A stretch of DNA of 64,000 nt from assembly GCF_014189505.1 (NCBI RefSeq), contig NZ_CP050302.1, positions 186,001-250,000 on the forward strand, written 5' to 3'. Position 1 is the stretch's first letter. Every line of letters starts with the position of its first letter. This document shows, piece after piece, positions 18,688 through 27,141 of this stretch. The DNA is from Phyllobacterium sp. 628 (GTDB lineage Bacteria; Pseudomonadota; Alphaproteobacteria; Rhizobiales; Rhizobiaceae). A program made the position numbers and the translations under genes. The notes under the pieces are model-generated. The model was not told the origin of the DNA and ran no database searches. It saw only the letters and a program-made list of their open reading frames with translations.

Positions 18688-19748
18688 CAGACAGTCCTTT
18701 CTGCTTTTTGGAGGTTCCGGACGGCTGCGCCGCGCTCATACCAATTCTTGCTTCTGTTGACGATCCAAACGACCGACAACATGACCGGGACTTCGATCAA
18801 CACGCCAACCACGGTGGCAAGCGCTGCGCCTGAATTGAAGCCGAACAGGCTGATGGCAGCGGCAACGGCCAATTCGAAGAAATTGCTGGCTCCGATCAAC
18901 GCTGAAGGTCCGGCTACGCAATGCTGTTCACCACTGATGCGGTTGAGAATGTAGGCCAATCCGGAGTTGAAATAGACCTGAATGAGAATTGGTACGGCCA
19001 GAAGCGCGATCACGAGGGGTTGTGCGATGATCTGTTCGCCCTGAAAGCCGAAGAGCATGACGAGCGTTGCAAGCAGAGCCACCAATGACAATGGCTGAAG
19101 CAAGCCGAGCAATCGGTCAAGACCTGCCTTGCCGCCATTCGCAAGCAACTGCCTGCGGACGAATTGAGCGATAATGACGGGGACAATGATGTAGAGAACC
19201 ACAGAAAGGATCAGCGTATTCCACGGCACGGTGATCGCCGACAAGCCCAGCAGCAGTCCAACGATTGGCGCAAAGGCCACGACCATGATGGCATCATTCA
19301 GCGCCACCTGCGACAGGGTGAAATGCGGTTCGCCCTTGGTGAGATTCGACCAGACGAACACCATGGCCGTGCAGGGGGCAGCGGCAAGAATGATCAGTCC
19401 AGCAATATAGGAATCGATCTGAACGGCAGGCAGATAGGGCCGGAAGAGCCAACCAATGAACAACCAGCCAAGCAGTGCCATGGAAAATGGTTTAACAGCC
19501 CAGTTGATGAACAGGGTTACACCGATGCCGCGCCAGTAAGCCCCCACTTCATGCAGCGAGCCAAAGTCGATGCGCAGCAGCATCGGTATAATCATCAGCC
19601 AGATCAGAACGGCCATCGGGATATTCACGTTGGCGTATTCCGCAAGTCCGATAGCCTGGAACACACCGGGCATGAAATGACCGAGAGCAATGCCAACGAC
19701 AATACACAAGGCAACCCACAGCGTCAGATAACGTTCAAAGACAGACAT
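18687..19748 (-). CDS. acr3: Acr3-type arsenite efflux permease
   Basis: A 353-residue membrane protein of the bile-acid/arsenite permease superfamily with about ten transmembrane helices. Landmarks are FMPGVFQAIG, the conserved Cys region AAPCTAMVFVWSNLTKGEPHFTLSQVALND and GPSALIGASNFFELAVAAAI, the signature of Acr3 antiporters exporting As(III). It lies between the arsC-arsN2 fusion and arsC, with 9 and -1 base spacing, so all are in one operon read toward arsH. Confidence 0.92.
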   Translation of the reverse strand: MSVFERYLTLWVALCIVVGIALGHFMPGVFQAIGLAEYANVNIPMAVLIWLMIIPMLLRIDFGSLHEVGAYWRGIGVTLFINWAVKPFSMALLGWLFIGWLFRPYLPAVQIDSYIAGLIILAAAPCTAMVFVWSNLTKGEPHFTLSQVALNDAIMVVAFAPIVGLLLGLSAITVPWNTLILSVVLYIIVPVIIAQFVRRQLLANGGKAGLDRLLGLLQPLSLVALLATLVMLFGFQGEQIIAQPLVIALLAVPILIQVYFNSGLAYILNRISGEQHCVAGPSALIGASNFFELAVAAAISLFGFNSGAALATVVGVLIEVPVMLSVVWIVNRSKNWYERGAAVRNLQKAERTV

Positions 19749-19757
19749 TGGATTTCC

Positions 19758-20690
19758 TTAGAGCGAAACGGATCGCGTCAGAATGGATGCGGAGGCCGGG
19801 CACAAATCGCAGGCTTGAGGAGTTCCAAGAATGTCAGCGGGCACTGCAGACCGTTCGACGGATTTGAAACCAAGTTTGCTAAAGAACGGCACGGCGTCGG
19901 TGGTGAGGAGATAACCTGCTTCTGCACCTCGAATATCAGCATACCGGAGCAGAAGTCTGGTAATCGCGGCCCCATGTCCGTGCCTTTGTGCCGTGGGTAA
20001 TACGGCAATCGAGCGCAAAAGTGCATCCTTGCCATAGAGTTCGATGCCGCCATAACCGACCGGGTGACCCTGCCGATCCGAAAAGCGAAAGAACTTGCCC
20101 GTTGACTGCGTAAGATCGTCTGTCGGAAGCGCTGCGGCCAGAAGTGCGGCTTCAAAATCAACGTCTACAGGGTTTATCTCTTCGGCTTCAAGGCCCTCGC
20201 GGCGACCAATGGCTTGGAGTTTCGTTGTCAACCAAAGGCGATCCACGGAGGCATGTTGCAGATTAAGGAATGCCATAATGCGGTTCTTCATGTAACGGGC
20301 CGCTAGAGAAAAGGCCCTTTCCTTCTCGATCTCTGTCCCTTCCACTGCTGCCGGGTCTTCAATACCCCAATGGGCAGTCATAGGATGGCCGGGCCAGATC
20401 GGGCAGACTTCTCCCGCAGCATCGTCACAAACGGTAAAGATAAAATCCATTTCCGGCGCATCTGGTAAGGCAAATTCATCCCAACTTTTCGACCGGAAAC
20501 CCTCTGAGGGATAGCCGAGCACATCAAGGACTTTCAAAGCGAACGGATTGACTGCACCCTTTGGCTGGCTTCCCGCAGAGAAAGCCTGAAAGCGCCCCTT
20601 ACCCTCCACGCTGAGGATGGCTTCTGCGAGGATGGAACGTGCCGAATTACCGGTACACAGGAACAGGACATTGTAGACGCGATTAGGCAT
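19758..20690 (-). CDS. ArsC-ArsN2 fusion: LMW-PTP-type arsenate reductase with GNAT domain
   Basis: The 310-residue protein joins two resistance domains. Residues 1-140 are a low-molecular-weight phosphatase-type arsenate reductase with the CX5R loop C12-TGNSA-R18 and the TVCDDAAGEVCPIWPG-H segment. Residues 165-310 are an ArsN2-type GNAT acetyltransferase (GYGGIELYGKDALLRSIAVLP, QRHGHGAAITRLLL acetyl-CoA loop, FFSKLGFKSVERSAVP and a terminal CDLCPASASILTR). ATG 20690 is preferred over the frame start at 20723 because it gives the usual MPNRVYNVLFLC start; it overlaps the arsR stop by 8 bases. The cluster thus has two unrelated arsenate reductases. Confidence 0.88.
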   Translation of the reverse strand: MPNRVYNVLFLCTGNSARSILAEAILSVEGKGRFQAFSAGSQPKGAVNPFALKVLDVLGYPSEGFRSKSWDEFALPDAPEMDFIFTVCDDAAGEVCPIWPGHPMTAHWGIEDPAAVEGTEIEKERAFSLAARYMKNRIMAFLNLQHASVDRLWLTTKLQAIGRREGLEAEEINPVDVDFEAALLAAALPTDDLTQSTGKFFRFSDRQGHPVGYGGIELYGKDALLRSIAVLPTAQRHGHGAAITRLLLRYADIRGAEAGYLLTTDAVPFFSKLGFKSVERSAVPADILGTPQACDLCPASASILTRSVSL

Positions 20691-21039
20691 TGAATTTCTC
20701 CTTGGGCGGGCAACAGGGAACAATGTCAGCGATAACAGGGGCGCAAATATCAGGATGGCCCGCGCAGCAATCCTTCAACAGGTAGTTGATCGCCGCACGA
20801 AGGTTCTCGAATTTGGCCCGATAGATGATTGAGCGACTTTGACGTTCCGATGTGATCAGGCCAGCACGAGACAGGATCGCGAGATGTGTAGACATTGTGT
20901 TCTGTGGAACATCCAGAATACGGGCAATTTCCCCAGCGGCGATCCCTTCCGGCTCGTGCATCACAATCAGCTTGAATGCATCCATGCGTGAGGCTTGAGC
21001 AAGGGCCGAAAAGGCTTCAATGGTGTTTTCTTTTTCCAT
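20683..21039 (-). CDS. arsR: ArsR/SmtB-family repressor 1
   Basis: A 118-residue winged-helix repressor with the recognition region VPQNTMSTHLAILSRAGLITSERQSRSIIYRA. Likely As(III)-binding cysteines are in the C-terminal part (DCCAGHPDIC and PCCPP), as in C-terminal-site alphaproteobacterial ArsR types. ATG 21039 is chosen; the upstream extension in the same frame is unlike ArsR. An inverted repeat at 21038-21061 overlaps the start and is a good candidate operator, implying autoregulation of the ars operon. Confidence 0.88.
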   Translation of the reverse strand: MEKENTIEAFSALAQASRMDAFKLIVMHEPEGIAAGEIARILDVPQNTMSTHLAILSRAGLITSERQSRSIIYRAKFENLRAAINYLLKDCCAGHPDICAPVIADIVPCCPPKEKFNA

Positions 21040-21061
21040 ATATCCAGATTTACCGATATAT
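21038..21061. promoter_or_regulatory. Putative ArsR operator
   Basis: Arms ATATATC (21038-21044) and GATATAT (21055-21061) form a perfect 7-bp inverted repeat with a 10-base spacer over the arsR start. AT-rich ATATC/GATAT dyads are typical ArsR sites. Confidence 0.5.
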
Positions 21062-21071
21062 TGATCAAATG

Positions 21072-21599
21072 TCAAGAACAGCAACTCGCCTGTTTGGCCG
21101 AAGGGCTGCAGCATGATGATTTTGCCGCCTCTTGCGCTGCACGGTGTCTTGGCTTGCAGATGGCGGTTCTCGAAGCAAGGTTCATGACCACGCGCTCGTC
21201 TTCAATCTGCAGATTATTGACGTAGAATATCCGCATCGGGACGGTGGGAGTGCCCACTTCAAACGTCATCCTCGCAGCCGCATCCAATTCGATCCGGTTT
21301 GCGACCTGCGCAAGGATGTTACTGAACTTGGATACGGACATGTAAGTGCTTCCTTCCTCAGATGCCCTGTCTTCCACCTGAAGAATTGTCTCGTGCCACT
21401 GATCCGGTTTGCCGCCGCAATCAAGGGTAACGAACGATCCGGCTTTCACCTCGGTGACGTGATAGCCAGCCTGAATGGTACGCCCGCCATATTTGATGAC
21501 GAGTGGTTTGTCGGGATGGTTGACCAACGCGTAGAGCAGATCGCTGAGTGACGCGTCGGCATGAAAATCAATGCGAGAGGGGGTGGCAATCATGTTCAT
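21072..21599 (-). CDS. DUF6428 family protein with Cys-rich tail
   Basis: A 175-residue protein whose middle part has the DUF6428 landmarks AGYHVTEVKAG, LDCGG and W-H-ETILQ. The C-terminus ends in a double-cysteine tail (SSCCSPSAKQASCCS) that could bind As(III) or another soft metal; that is an inference. The gene sits just upstream of arsR on the same strand and is divergent from arsR2, so it probably belongs to the ars regulon. I recall DUF6428 genes occurring near arsR elsewhere; function is not established. Confidence 0.75.
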   Translation of the reverse strand: MNMIATPSRIDFHADASLSDLLYALVNHPDKPLVIKYGGRTIQAGYHVTEVKAGSFVTLDCGGKPDQWHETILQVEDRASEEGSTYMSVSKFSNILAQVANRIELDAAARMTFEVGTPTVPMRIFYVNNLQIEDERVVMNLASRTAICKPRHRAAQEAAKSSCCSPSAKQASCCS

Positions 21600-21645
21600 T
21601 TTGATATATCCTCATTTCAACATCTTTTGAGATATTGAGATAAAA
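21600..21645. promoter_or_regulatory. Divergent ars promoter region
   Basis: A 46-base AT-rich spacer between the divergent DUF6428 and arsR2 genes, containing several ArsR-like half-sites (GATATATC at 21603-21610, GATATT at 21631-21636). Probably controlled by one of the two ArsR proteins. Confidence 0.4.
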
Positions 21646-21978
21646 ATGAACGAAATGCAAGCCCTCGACGCTTTTGCGTCCTTGTCACAGGAAACCCGCC
21701 TCCGGATTGTGAGGCTTCTGGTTATTGCTGGACCGGATGGAATGCCTGCGGGTGCAGTCGGAGAAGCGATGGGCGCCTCTTCCTCCAAAATATCGTTTCA
21801 CTTGAGCCATCTGGAACGTGCGGGCCTAATCCGGTCGCGGCGTGAAGCGCGTTCAATCATATACAGCGCAGTCTATCCGGCTCTTTCAGGCCTCATTGAG
21901 TTCCTGATGCGCGATTGCTGCCAAGGTCGATGTGATCCGACAGAAGCTAAATGCGCTCCGGAAACCTGCTCGGTTTAA
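21646..21978 (+). CDS. arsR: ArsR-family repressor 2
   Basis: A 110-residue winged-helix protein: SLSQETRLRIVRLLVIAGPDG, recognition helix SSSKISFHLSHLERAGLI and RREARSIIYSAVY. Five cysteines lie in the last 25 residues (DCC-x3-C-x6-KC-x3-TC), a candidate As(III) site. It differs clearly from repressor 1, so the locus carries two independent sensors. It leads toward the MFS exporter gene, 62 bases downstream. Confidence 0.88.
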   Translation: MNEMQALDAFASLSQETRLRIVRLLVIAGPDGMPAGAVGEAMGASSSKISFHLSHLERAGLIRSRREARSIIYSAVYPALSGLIEFLMRDCCQGRCDPTEAKCAPETCSV

Positions 21979-22039
21979 ACTTGATCCCCACGCGGACATT
22001 CAAATGTCTCGATATGCTTCCCTTGCAGAAAGCTCTTAA

Positions 22040-23254
22040 ATGTCCGCATCATCCACTCAAGGTCGTCTGGTAGTGGCCGCTCTTGGCCTCACTCAGATCA
22101 TTGGTTACGGCACACTCTATTACAGCTTTACGGCCCTTGCAGCTTCCATGGCACAAGACTTTCATTGGCCGCAGGAATGGGTCTTTGGGGCATTTTCGAT
22201 CTCGCTTCTGGCCGGAGGACTAGCTGCCCCGTTGGCAGGAACCTGGATTGATCGGCACGGTGCCGGAAAAGTCATGGCCTTGGGTTCTATTGGAGCCGCA
22301 GTCGCACTTGTTGCCTGTGCCCTTGCGCCCAATCCAATCCTGTTTGCCATTGGTTTGATGGCAATTGAATTGGCATCGACGTTCGTCCTTTACAACGCGG
22401 CCTTCGCTCTACTAGTCCAGATTAATCCTACCACCGCGCAACGCAGCATTACTTACCTCACGTTGATTGCCGGGTTCGCGTCGACGATCTTCTGGCCGTT
22501 GACTTCCGCGCTCCATGCGACCCTTTCCTGGCAGCAGGTCTACTACGTCTTTGCCGCCATACACGTGGGCGTTTGTTTCCCGATTCATTTTTGGCTGGCC
22601 TCACTGTCAAAGACCCCAAAGACTGCGCAAACAGGTACGGTCGTGAAACACGCCGTCGAGGGCAGCCTACCCGCTCACCGCAGACAATCGGTGTTCGTGC
22701 TGATGGTATCGGGCATTGCACTGATCAGCTTTATTGATGCCGCCATCCTTATCCATATGCTGCCGATGTTGACCGCATTGGGTCTTGGAAGCGCAAGCGT
22801 CCTGATCGGCACATTGTTTGGCCCTGCTCAGGTCGCCAGCCGACTGTTCAGCATGCTCTCCGGCGACAGGATACAGCCGCTTGGTCTGGCGCTGATTTCC
22901 GCTCTCCTGGTTCCCGTTTCGATTTGCGTGCTACTCTTAAGCGGCAGCTGGATTGCGGGTGCCTTGCTATTCGCCGTGGTCTTCGGACTGGGTGCGGGCC
23001 TTGCAAGCATCATACAGGGCACCCTCCCGCTCGCGCTTTTCGGCAGCCACGGATACGGTCAACGTGTCGGCAAGGCCACGGCCATTCGCCTGATCGCAAC
23101 CTCCGGCGCACCATTTGCTTTTGCGTTCGTCATGCAGCACCTTGGAGCACGGACAAGCTTGATTATCTCCGCCGTGTTGGGATTGGTGGCGGTCGCGACG
23201 TTCGCCGCGATTGGACACGCGAGTCAGCGCGTCTTGGTTCGAGAGCAATCCTGA
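22040..23254 (+). CDS. MFS transporter, probable arsenical exporter
   Basis: A 404-residue major facilitator with about 12 transmembrane segments, starting with LVVAALGLTQIIGYGTLYYSF and carrying the motif-A-like AGTWIDRHGAGKVM loop between helices 2 and 3. Its position behind arsR2 suggests export of trivalent or organic arsenicals, as for ArsK/ArsP-type neighbours; substrate is inferred from context only. The gene ends 52 bases before dmeR. Confidence 0.8.
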   Translation: MSASSTQGRLVVAALGLTQIIGYGTLYYSFTALAASMAQDFHWPQEWVFGAFSISLLAGGLAAPLAGTWIDRHGAGKVMALGSIGAAVALVACALAPNPILFAIGLMAIELASTFVLYNAAFALLVQINPTTAQRSITYLTLIAGFASTIFWPLTSALHATLSWQQVYYVFAAIHVGVCFPIHFWLASLSKTPKTAQTGTVVKHAVEGSLPAHRRQSVFVLMVSGIALISFIDAAILIHMLPMLTALGLGSASVLIGTLFGPAQVASRLFSMLSGDRIQPLGLALISALLVPVSICVLLLSGSWIAGALLFAVVFGLGAGLASIIQGTLPLALFGSHGYGQRVGKATAIRLIATSGAPFAFAFVMQHLGARTSLIISAVLGLVAVATFAAIGHASQRVLVREQS

Positions 23255-23278
23255 TCGCAATATCTGATTTCTTGACTC

Positions 23279-23294
23279 TATCCCCCGGGGGATA
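23279..23294. promoter_or_regulatory. DmeR-type operator palindrome
   Basis: TATCCCCCGGGGGATA is a perfect 16-bp palindrome 13 bases before the dmeR start. RcnR/CsoR-family regulators bind G/C tracts flanked by A/T dyads, so it is a strong candidate for autoregulation. Confidence 0.65.
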
Positions 23295-23306
23295 CTCTCA
23301 TGCATT

Positions 23307-23567
23307 ATGAAACATGCATCCCATCCCAGTATCATCGTTCGCCTCAAACGTGCCCAAGGTCACCTCGCCAAAGTTTTATCGATGTTTGATGACGGTCGGC
23401 CTTGTGTTGATCTCGCTCAGCAACTCCACGCAGTCGAAAGCGCGATTGCCAACGCCAAGCGTGAGCTGATCCACGACCATATCGAGCACTGTCTTGATGA
23501 CAGTGGTGAAGGCCATGGCCAGCACGACGCAATCAAAGAGCTGAAACTCATCACCAAATACCTGTGA
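23307..23567 (+). CDS. dmeR: CsoR/RcnR-family metal-sensing repressor DmeR
   Basis: An 86-residue all-helical repressor: HPSIIVRLKRAQGHLAKVLSM helix 1, the conserved Cys in GRPCVDLAQQLHAVESAI, and ELIHDHIEHCLDD, supplying the His/Cys ligands of the RcnR/FrmR type (H at the start, C35-like and two His near residues 58-60). It precedes a CDF transporter, as in the DmeR-DmeF pair of rhizobia that responds to Ni(II) and Co(II). Its stop overlaps a GTG and lies 8 bases before ATG of dmeF. Confidence 0.88.
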   Translation: MKHASHPSIIVRLKRAQGHLAKVLSMFDDGRPCVDLAQQLHAVESAIANAKRELIHDHIEHCLDDSGEGHGQHDAIKELKLITKYL

Positions 23568-23575
23568 GAACACCC

Positions 23576-24886
23576 ATGTGGAACAAAATCCTGGATTGGT
23601 TTGGTTTCGGCAGTCACGCCCATGGTGGCGGCGAACATGGCCATGATCATCATGATGATCATCGGCACAGCCATGGTGTGATTGACGCTACCATTGCGAC
23701 GACCGACAGAGGAATATGGGCAGTCAAATGGTCGTTCGTTATCCTTGCCGTCACGGCAGCAATGCAGATTGGTGTCGTGGCGATATCAGGCAGCGTGGCC
23801 TTGCTTGCCGACACCATTCACAACGTCGCTGACGCAACAACCGCCATTCCGCTATGGATCGCGTTCGTGCTGGCGCGGCGAAAGCCAAGCAAGACCTTCA
23901 CCTATGGCCTTGGCCGTGTGGAAGACCTTGCTGGTATCATCATCGTTGCTATCATCCTGTTCAGCGCGCTGTTTGCCGGATATGAGGCAGTCCACCGCTT
24001 GATCAATCCTCAGCCTGTTACCAATCTCGGCTGGCTGACTGCAGCAGGTATTGTAGGCTTTATAGGCAACGAGGTGGTAGCAGTATTCCGCATTCGCGTT
24101 GGACGTGAAATCAACAGCGCGGCATTGATAGCAGACGGTTTCCATGCCCGAACGGACGGGTTAACGAGCCTTGCTGTGGTGGCTGGCGCAATCGGTGTCT
24201 GGTTCGGATTTCCACTTGCAGACCCCATTGTTGGCTTGCTTATTACCATCGCAACTTTCGGCATTGTCTGGCAGTCCGCCCGCTCGGTGTTGACGCGTAT
24301 GCTGGACGGCGTTGAGCCTGAGATCGTCGATGAGATCGAACACGCGGCGATACATGTTTCTGGCGTCAGCAAGGTTGTGGAGGCAAAAGCCCGCTGGCTT
24401 GGGCATAAGCTGCACGTTGATGTTTTGATTTTGGTAGACGATAGCCTACTGCTTGCCGAAGCCAACGCTATATCCGGAAGACTTGAACAGGAGCTGTTCG
24501 CCCATATTCCAGCTCTTTCAGTCGCAACAGTCCGTTTTGTCTCCCCCGAAACGCGTGGCAATCATCACGCGCCAGAACCGTTCCTCGTCGATGGAAAGCT
24601 GGCCAATGGCCTCCTGGAGATCGTCGACACCGATGCGGGCGAACGCATGCGTCTGCGCGTGTCGCGGCATGTTCAGGGCATGCAGGCAAGCGTCAACATT
24701 CAACGTCCGGATGGATACATCGAGCACATTGCGTTGAACCCTGTGAATGACGATCATCACTTCCTGCAAAGCGCTGTCGCACCGGAAGAACCACATGAGT
24801 TTGATGCGGTATTGCAGCTTGCTTCGAAAGCATTGACGGAGGAATTGCCATTCCGAATGGTTGAACCGGAAGGACATCATCATTGA
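23576..24886 (+). CDS. dmeF: CDF-family Co/Ni efflux protein DmeF
   Basis: A 436-residue cation diffusion facilitator with a His-rich N-terminus (residues 12-35: HAHGGGEHGHDHHDDHRHSHG), six transmembrane helices with the metal site ADTIHNVADATT (helix 2) and ADGFHARTDGLTSL (helix 5), a cytoplasmic VSKVVEAKARWLGHKLHVDV domain, and an extra C-terminal domain ending EGHHH. ATG 23576 is preferred; a GTG at 23564 overlapping the dmeR stop is possible. Exports Co(II) and perhaps Ni(II) from the cytoplasm in known relatives. Confidence 0.88.
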   Translation: MWNKILDWFGFGSHAHGGGEHGHDHHDDHRHSHGVIDATIATTDRGIWAVKWSFVILAVTAAMQIGVVAISGSVALLADTIHNVADATTAIPLWIAFVLARRKPSKTFTYGLGRVEDLAGIIIVAIILFSALFAGYEAVHRLINPQPVTNLGWLTAAGIVGFIGNEVVAVFRIRVGREINSAALIADGFHARTDGLTSLAVVAGAIGVWFGFPLADPIVGLLITIATFGIVWQSARSVLTRMLDGVEPEIVDEIEHAAIHVSGVSKVVEAKARWLGHKLHVDVLILVDDSLLLAEANAISGRLEQELFAHIPALSVATVRFVSPETRGNHHAPEPFLVDGKLANGLLEIVDTDAGERMRLRVSRHVQGMQASVNIQRPDGYIEHIALNPVNDDHHFLQSAVAPEEPHEFDAVLQLASKALTEELPFRMVEPEGHHH

Positions 24887-25041
24887 ATTCGGGTGCAGAA
24901 GCGCTCGGAATGTTGAGATTGTACAAATACGGCAGCCAGCAGAAAAGGATGGCTTAAGAAGCGAAAACAATATGATAGTGGCATTGAACTTTTGCACGCC
25001 AAACGAGGTTTGAAAACCACGCAACGAGATTTATGGACCTA

Positions 25042-25890
25042 GGACGTGTTGACAAAGAGGGTTTTCAAATCACGTAGGTTTTGATTCAAGGTAGCTTTCA
25101 CGGAGGTTATCTTGATCCGAGGTTTGATGAGCGATGAGGAATGGGCCTGCCTGGAACCATTTGTGATTGAACGAGGCGCTCGCAGTGGGCGACGACCAAG
25201 AGATCACCGGCTTGTTCTGGATGGGGTATTTTGGATCGCACGGACAGGTGTCGCTTGGCGCGACTTGCATGAACACTTTGGCAAATGGTCATCAGTTTAC
25301 CGCCAGTTCCGGCGCTGGACACTGTCGGGCTTGTGGGATGTGCTGCTTGAGGCCTTTAACGAAAGTGGTGACGGTAATCCCAGCCTGCAAATGATCGACA
25401 GCACAATCATCCGGGCACATCATTGTTCAGCCGGCGCTAAAGGGGGACTCCGCGTCAGGGTCTTGGCCGCTCAAAAGGTGGCTTTACGACCAAAATCCAT
25501 CTCCGTATCAATGCGATGGGCCTGCCCATAGCCTTCACACTGACTAGCGGAGAAGTCTCGGACTTCAAGGGATACATGCCCGTTATGGACGCCGACGGAC
25601 CCGCGCCAAAGGTGCTACTGGCTGACAAGGGTTACGATGCCGATTTTATTCGTCAGGACATGGAAAAGCGCGGTGGTATCGCCTTGGTGCCGACCAAACG
25701 CAACAGGCTCGTCCAGCTTCCCATCGATACCGCTATCTATGCCCTGCGCAACATGGTCGAACGTTGCTTCAACAAGTTGAAAAACGCTCGAAGGCTTGCA
25801 ACCCGATACGACAAAACCGCCGACAGTTATCTCGGCTTCGTCCACATCGTCTCAATCCGCCTGTGGATGCGCCACTTTGTCAACGCCTCC
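25042..25890 (+). mobile_element. IS5-family element (IS427 group)
   Basis: An 849-bp element with inverted ends GGACGTGTTGACAAAG (25042-25057) and its near complement at 25875-25890 (13 of 16 or better), flanked by a TA duplication (25040-25041 and 25891-25892), as usual for the IS427 group. It carries a two-frame transposase and looks complete. Confidence 0.88.
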
Positions 25891-25893
25891 TAA
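25112..25893 (+). CDS. IS427-group transposase (OrfA/OrfB by -1 frameshift)
   Basis: OrfA starts at TTG 25112 (GGAGG at 25102-25106) or ATG 25127 and reads MSDEEWACLEPFVIERGARSGRRP through IDSTIIRAHHCSAGAKGG, including the first catalytic D. A -1 shift on AAAGGGGG (25439-25446) joins it to OrfB, giving A-K-G-G-T-P-R-Q-G, which continues LTSGEVSDFKGYMP, LADKGYDADFIR (second D) and the YALRNMVERCFNKLKNARR block (E). The stop codon TAA at 25891-25893 is built from the target-site TA, so the reading frame ends outside the IS. Unshifted OrfA would end at 25531. Confidence 0.85.
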
Positions 25894-26070
25894 AGCCCCC
25901 CCCGCGGTTGCTGGCAGATCGCATTAAAGGCCAGTGTTGTCCGAATTACAGTACATCAGCGGGAGTGCCTGCAACTTAAAGACTCCAAAAGTATCATGTG
26001 ACGCAGTGAAAGTTGTAAGTGTCGCGGGTCATTTTAAAGATGAAAACATTCAAAATAAACTCCAGACGGG

Positions 26071-26089
26071 TAGTAATAATTTATTACTA
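26071..26089. promoter_or_regulatory. Perfect AT-rich dyad
   Basis: TAGTAATAA (26071-26079) and TTATTACTA (26081-26089) form a perfect 9-bp inverted repeat with one central base, just upstream of the EcfG-like promoter. It may be an operator or a small hairpin. Confidence 0.4.
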
Positions 26090-26103
26090 TTAGCTATTTG
26101 TGC

Positions 26104-26128
26104 GGAACAATTTTCCTCTAATACCGTT
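26104..26128 (+). promoter_or_regulatory. Sigma-EcfG-like promoter for Met-rich gene
   Basis: GGAAC (26104-26108) and CGTT (GTT at 26126-26128) with 17 bases between GGAAC and GTT. The Met-rich gene starts 47 bases downstream with GGGAGA at 26164-26169. Confidence 0.62.
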
Positions 26129-26174
26129 GATTATTGGGTTATGTTACCCTGTTTAAGATATTTGGGAGAATACA

Positions 26175-26437
26175 ATGTTTAAAGCAATAATGGTTGCATC
26201 CGTTCTTAGTCTCGCCTTTATCCCATCTGCATTCGCGGAAGATGCGATGAAGTGCGATGAGGCTACCATGATGAAGATGAAAACCGACATGGATATGATG
26301 AAAGAGCCTGCCATGAAGGACAAAAAGACATGGCCATGAAGGAAATGGACATGGCGAAAAAATCCATGGAAGCAAAAAAGCTCGACGAATGTGCAATGCA
26401 CATGGGTAACGCAGAAAAAGCAATGAAGAAAATGTAG
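26175..26437 (+). pseudogene. Met-rich secreted protein, frameshifted
   Basis: ATG 26175 opens a clear signal peptide (MFKAIMVASVLSLAFIPSAFAED) followed by a Met/Lys-rich region (ATMMKMKTDMDMMKEPAMKD). The frame stops at TGA near 26338, but one added base in the run after GACAAAAAG restores a continuation (DMAMKEMDMAKKSMEAKKLDECAMHMGNAEKAMKKM) that ends at TAG 26437. The two parts clearly form one gene broken by a 1-base deletion. Met-rich secreted proteins of this kind often bind copper; that role is an inference. Preceded by a stress-type promoter. Confidence 0.75.
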
Positions 26438-26561
26438 TTCTAGCGTTTCTTAATATCGCAGAGAGAGCGAAGCCAACGGCATCGTTCTCTTTTCATCTAA
26501 ATGAGAAGCCACATTCAATTTCAAACAAAAAAGAATAAAAAAGAATAATTAGGACTCATCA

Positions 26562-26790
26562 TGAAACTCACTGCAGTTGCATTGAATTGTACTCCCAAAG
26601 CATAGGGGTCATCCTCCACGCAAGCGATGATTGATTTGGTGCTGGCCGCAATGATGAAACTTGGGGTTGACGGAACGAGCATAAGACTTGTCGAATTCGA
26701 TGTAAAACGGGCGTATCTTCATACGAAGGCGTTGGAGATGATTGGCCGACCATTGGGCAACACGTTCTGAACGCCAAGGCACCCCCTACA
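26562..26790 (+). pseudogene. NAD(P)H-dependent FMN reductase-like protein, decayed
   Basis: ATG 26562 starts MKLTAVALNCTPKA, then an in-frame TAG, then GSSSTQAMIDLVLAAM and a VEFDVK segment; after a 1-base frameshift the reading continues YEGVGDDWPTIGQHVLNAK, the typical flavodoxin-like FMN reductase sequence, before similarity is lost. At least one nonsense, one frameshift and a C-terminal deletion are present, so it is a remnant. Confidence 0.65.
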
Positions 26791-27141
26791 CGCATCAAGT
26801 GCGCGACACAGAATCACATGTGATTCTTTCGACTCAAGTTTTCACTGAAAACTTTCGCAAACGAGTCGGCTACTTATGGGCAAGCTTCGCCGGGGGAGTA
26901 CGATTAGTGCCCCGCTCGCGAAAGCTCTGCACCGAAAGTTCGGCCGCGATCTGATCTGGGCTCCTTATGCAGATGTTGAATTATTCATGATTGCCGAGAT
27001 GACGAGATTGCGCGTCTTCCGGATCGGCAATTGCTTCGAAGCTTTATTGCCTATCAAACAATACATAGGCGATAATCGGCATTCCAGTTTGGTCCGTTTA
27101 CGCAAATGGAAATGAACAAATACCTGCTTGCCCTATCGCCA
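26791..27141. other. Region without a supported gene
   Basis: A 79-codon frame from 26876 on the + strand (with a FGRDLIWAPYADVELF segment) looks protein-like but has no recognised family and no clear ribosome site; it may be a gene fragment. Nothing else seen. Confidence 0.35.

Larger units (their letters stand above)
25894..26174. other. AT-rich intergenic region with promoter and dyad
   Basis: No gene seen. It holds a 19-bp dyad at 26071-26089 and a sigma-EcfG-like promoter at 26104-26128, both upstream of the decayed Met-rich gene. Confidence 0.5.

Noticed and set aside
19164..20000. 278-codon open frame on + strand
   Set aside because: Antisense to acr3 and the arsC-arsN2 fusion; His/Asn/Gln-rich composition typical of a shadow frame.
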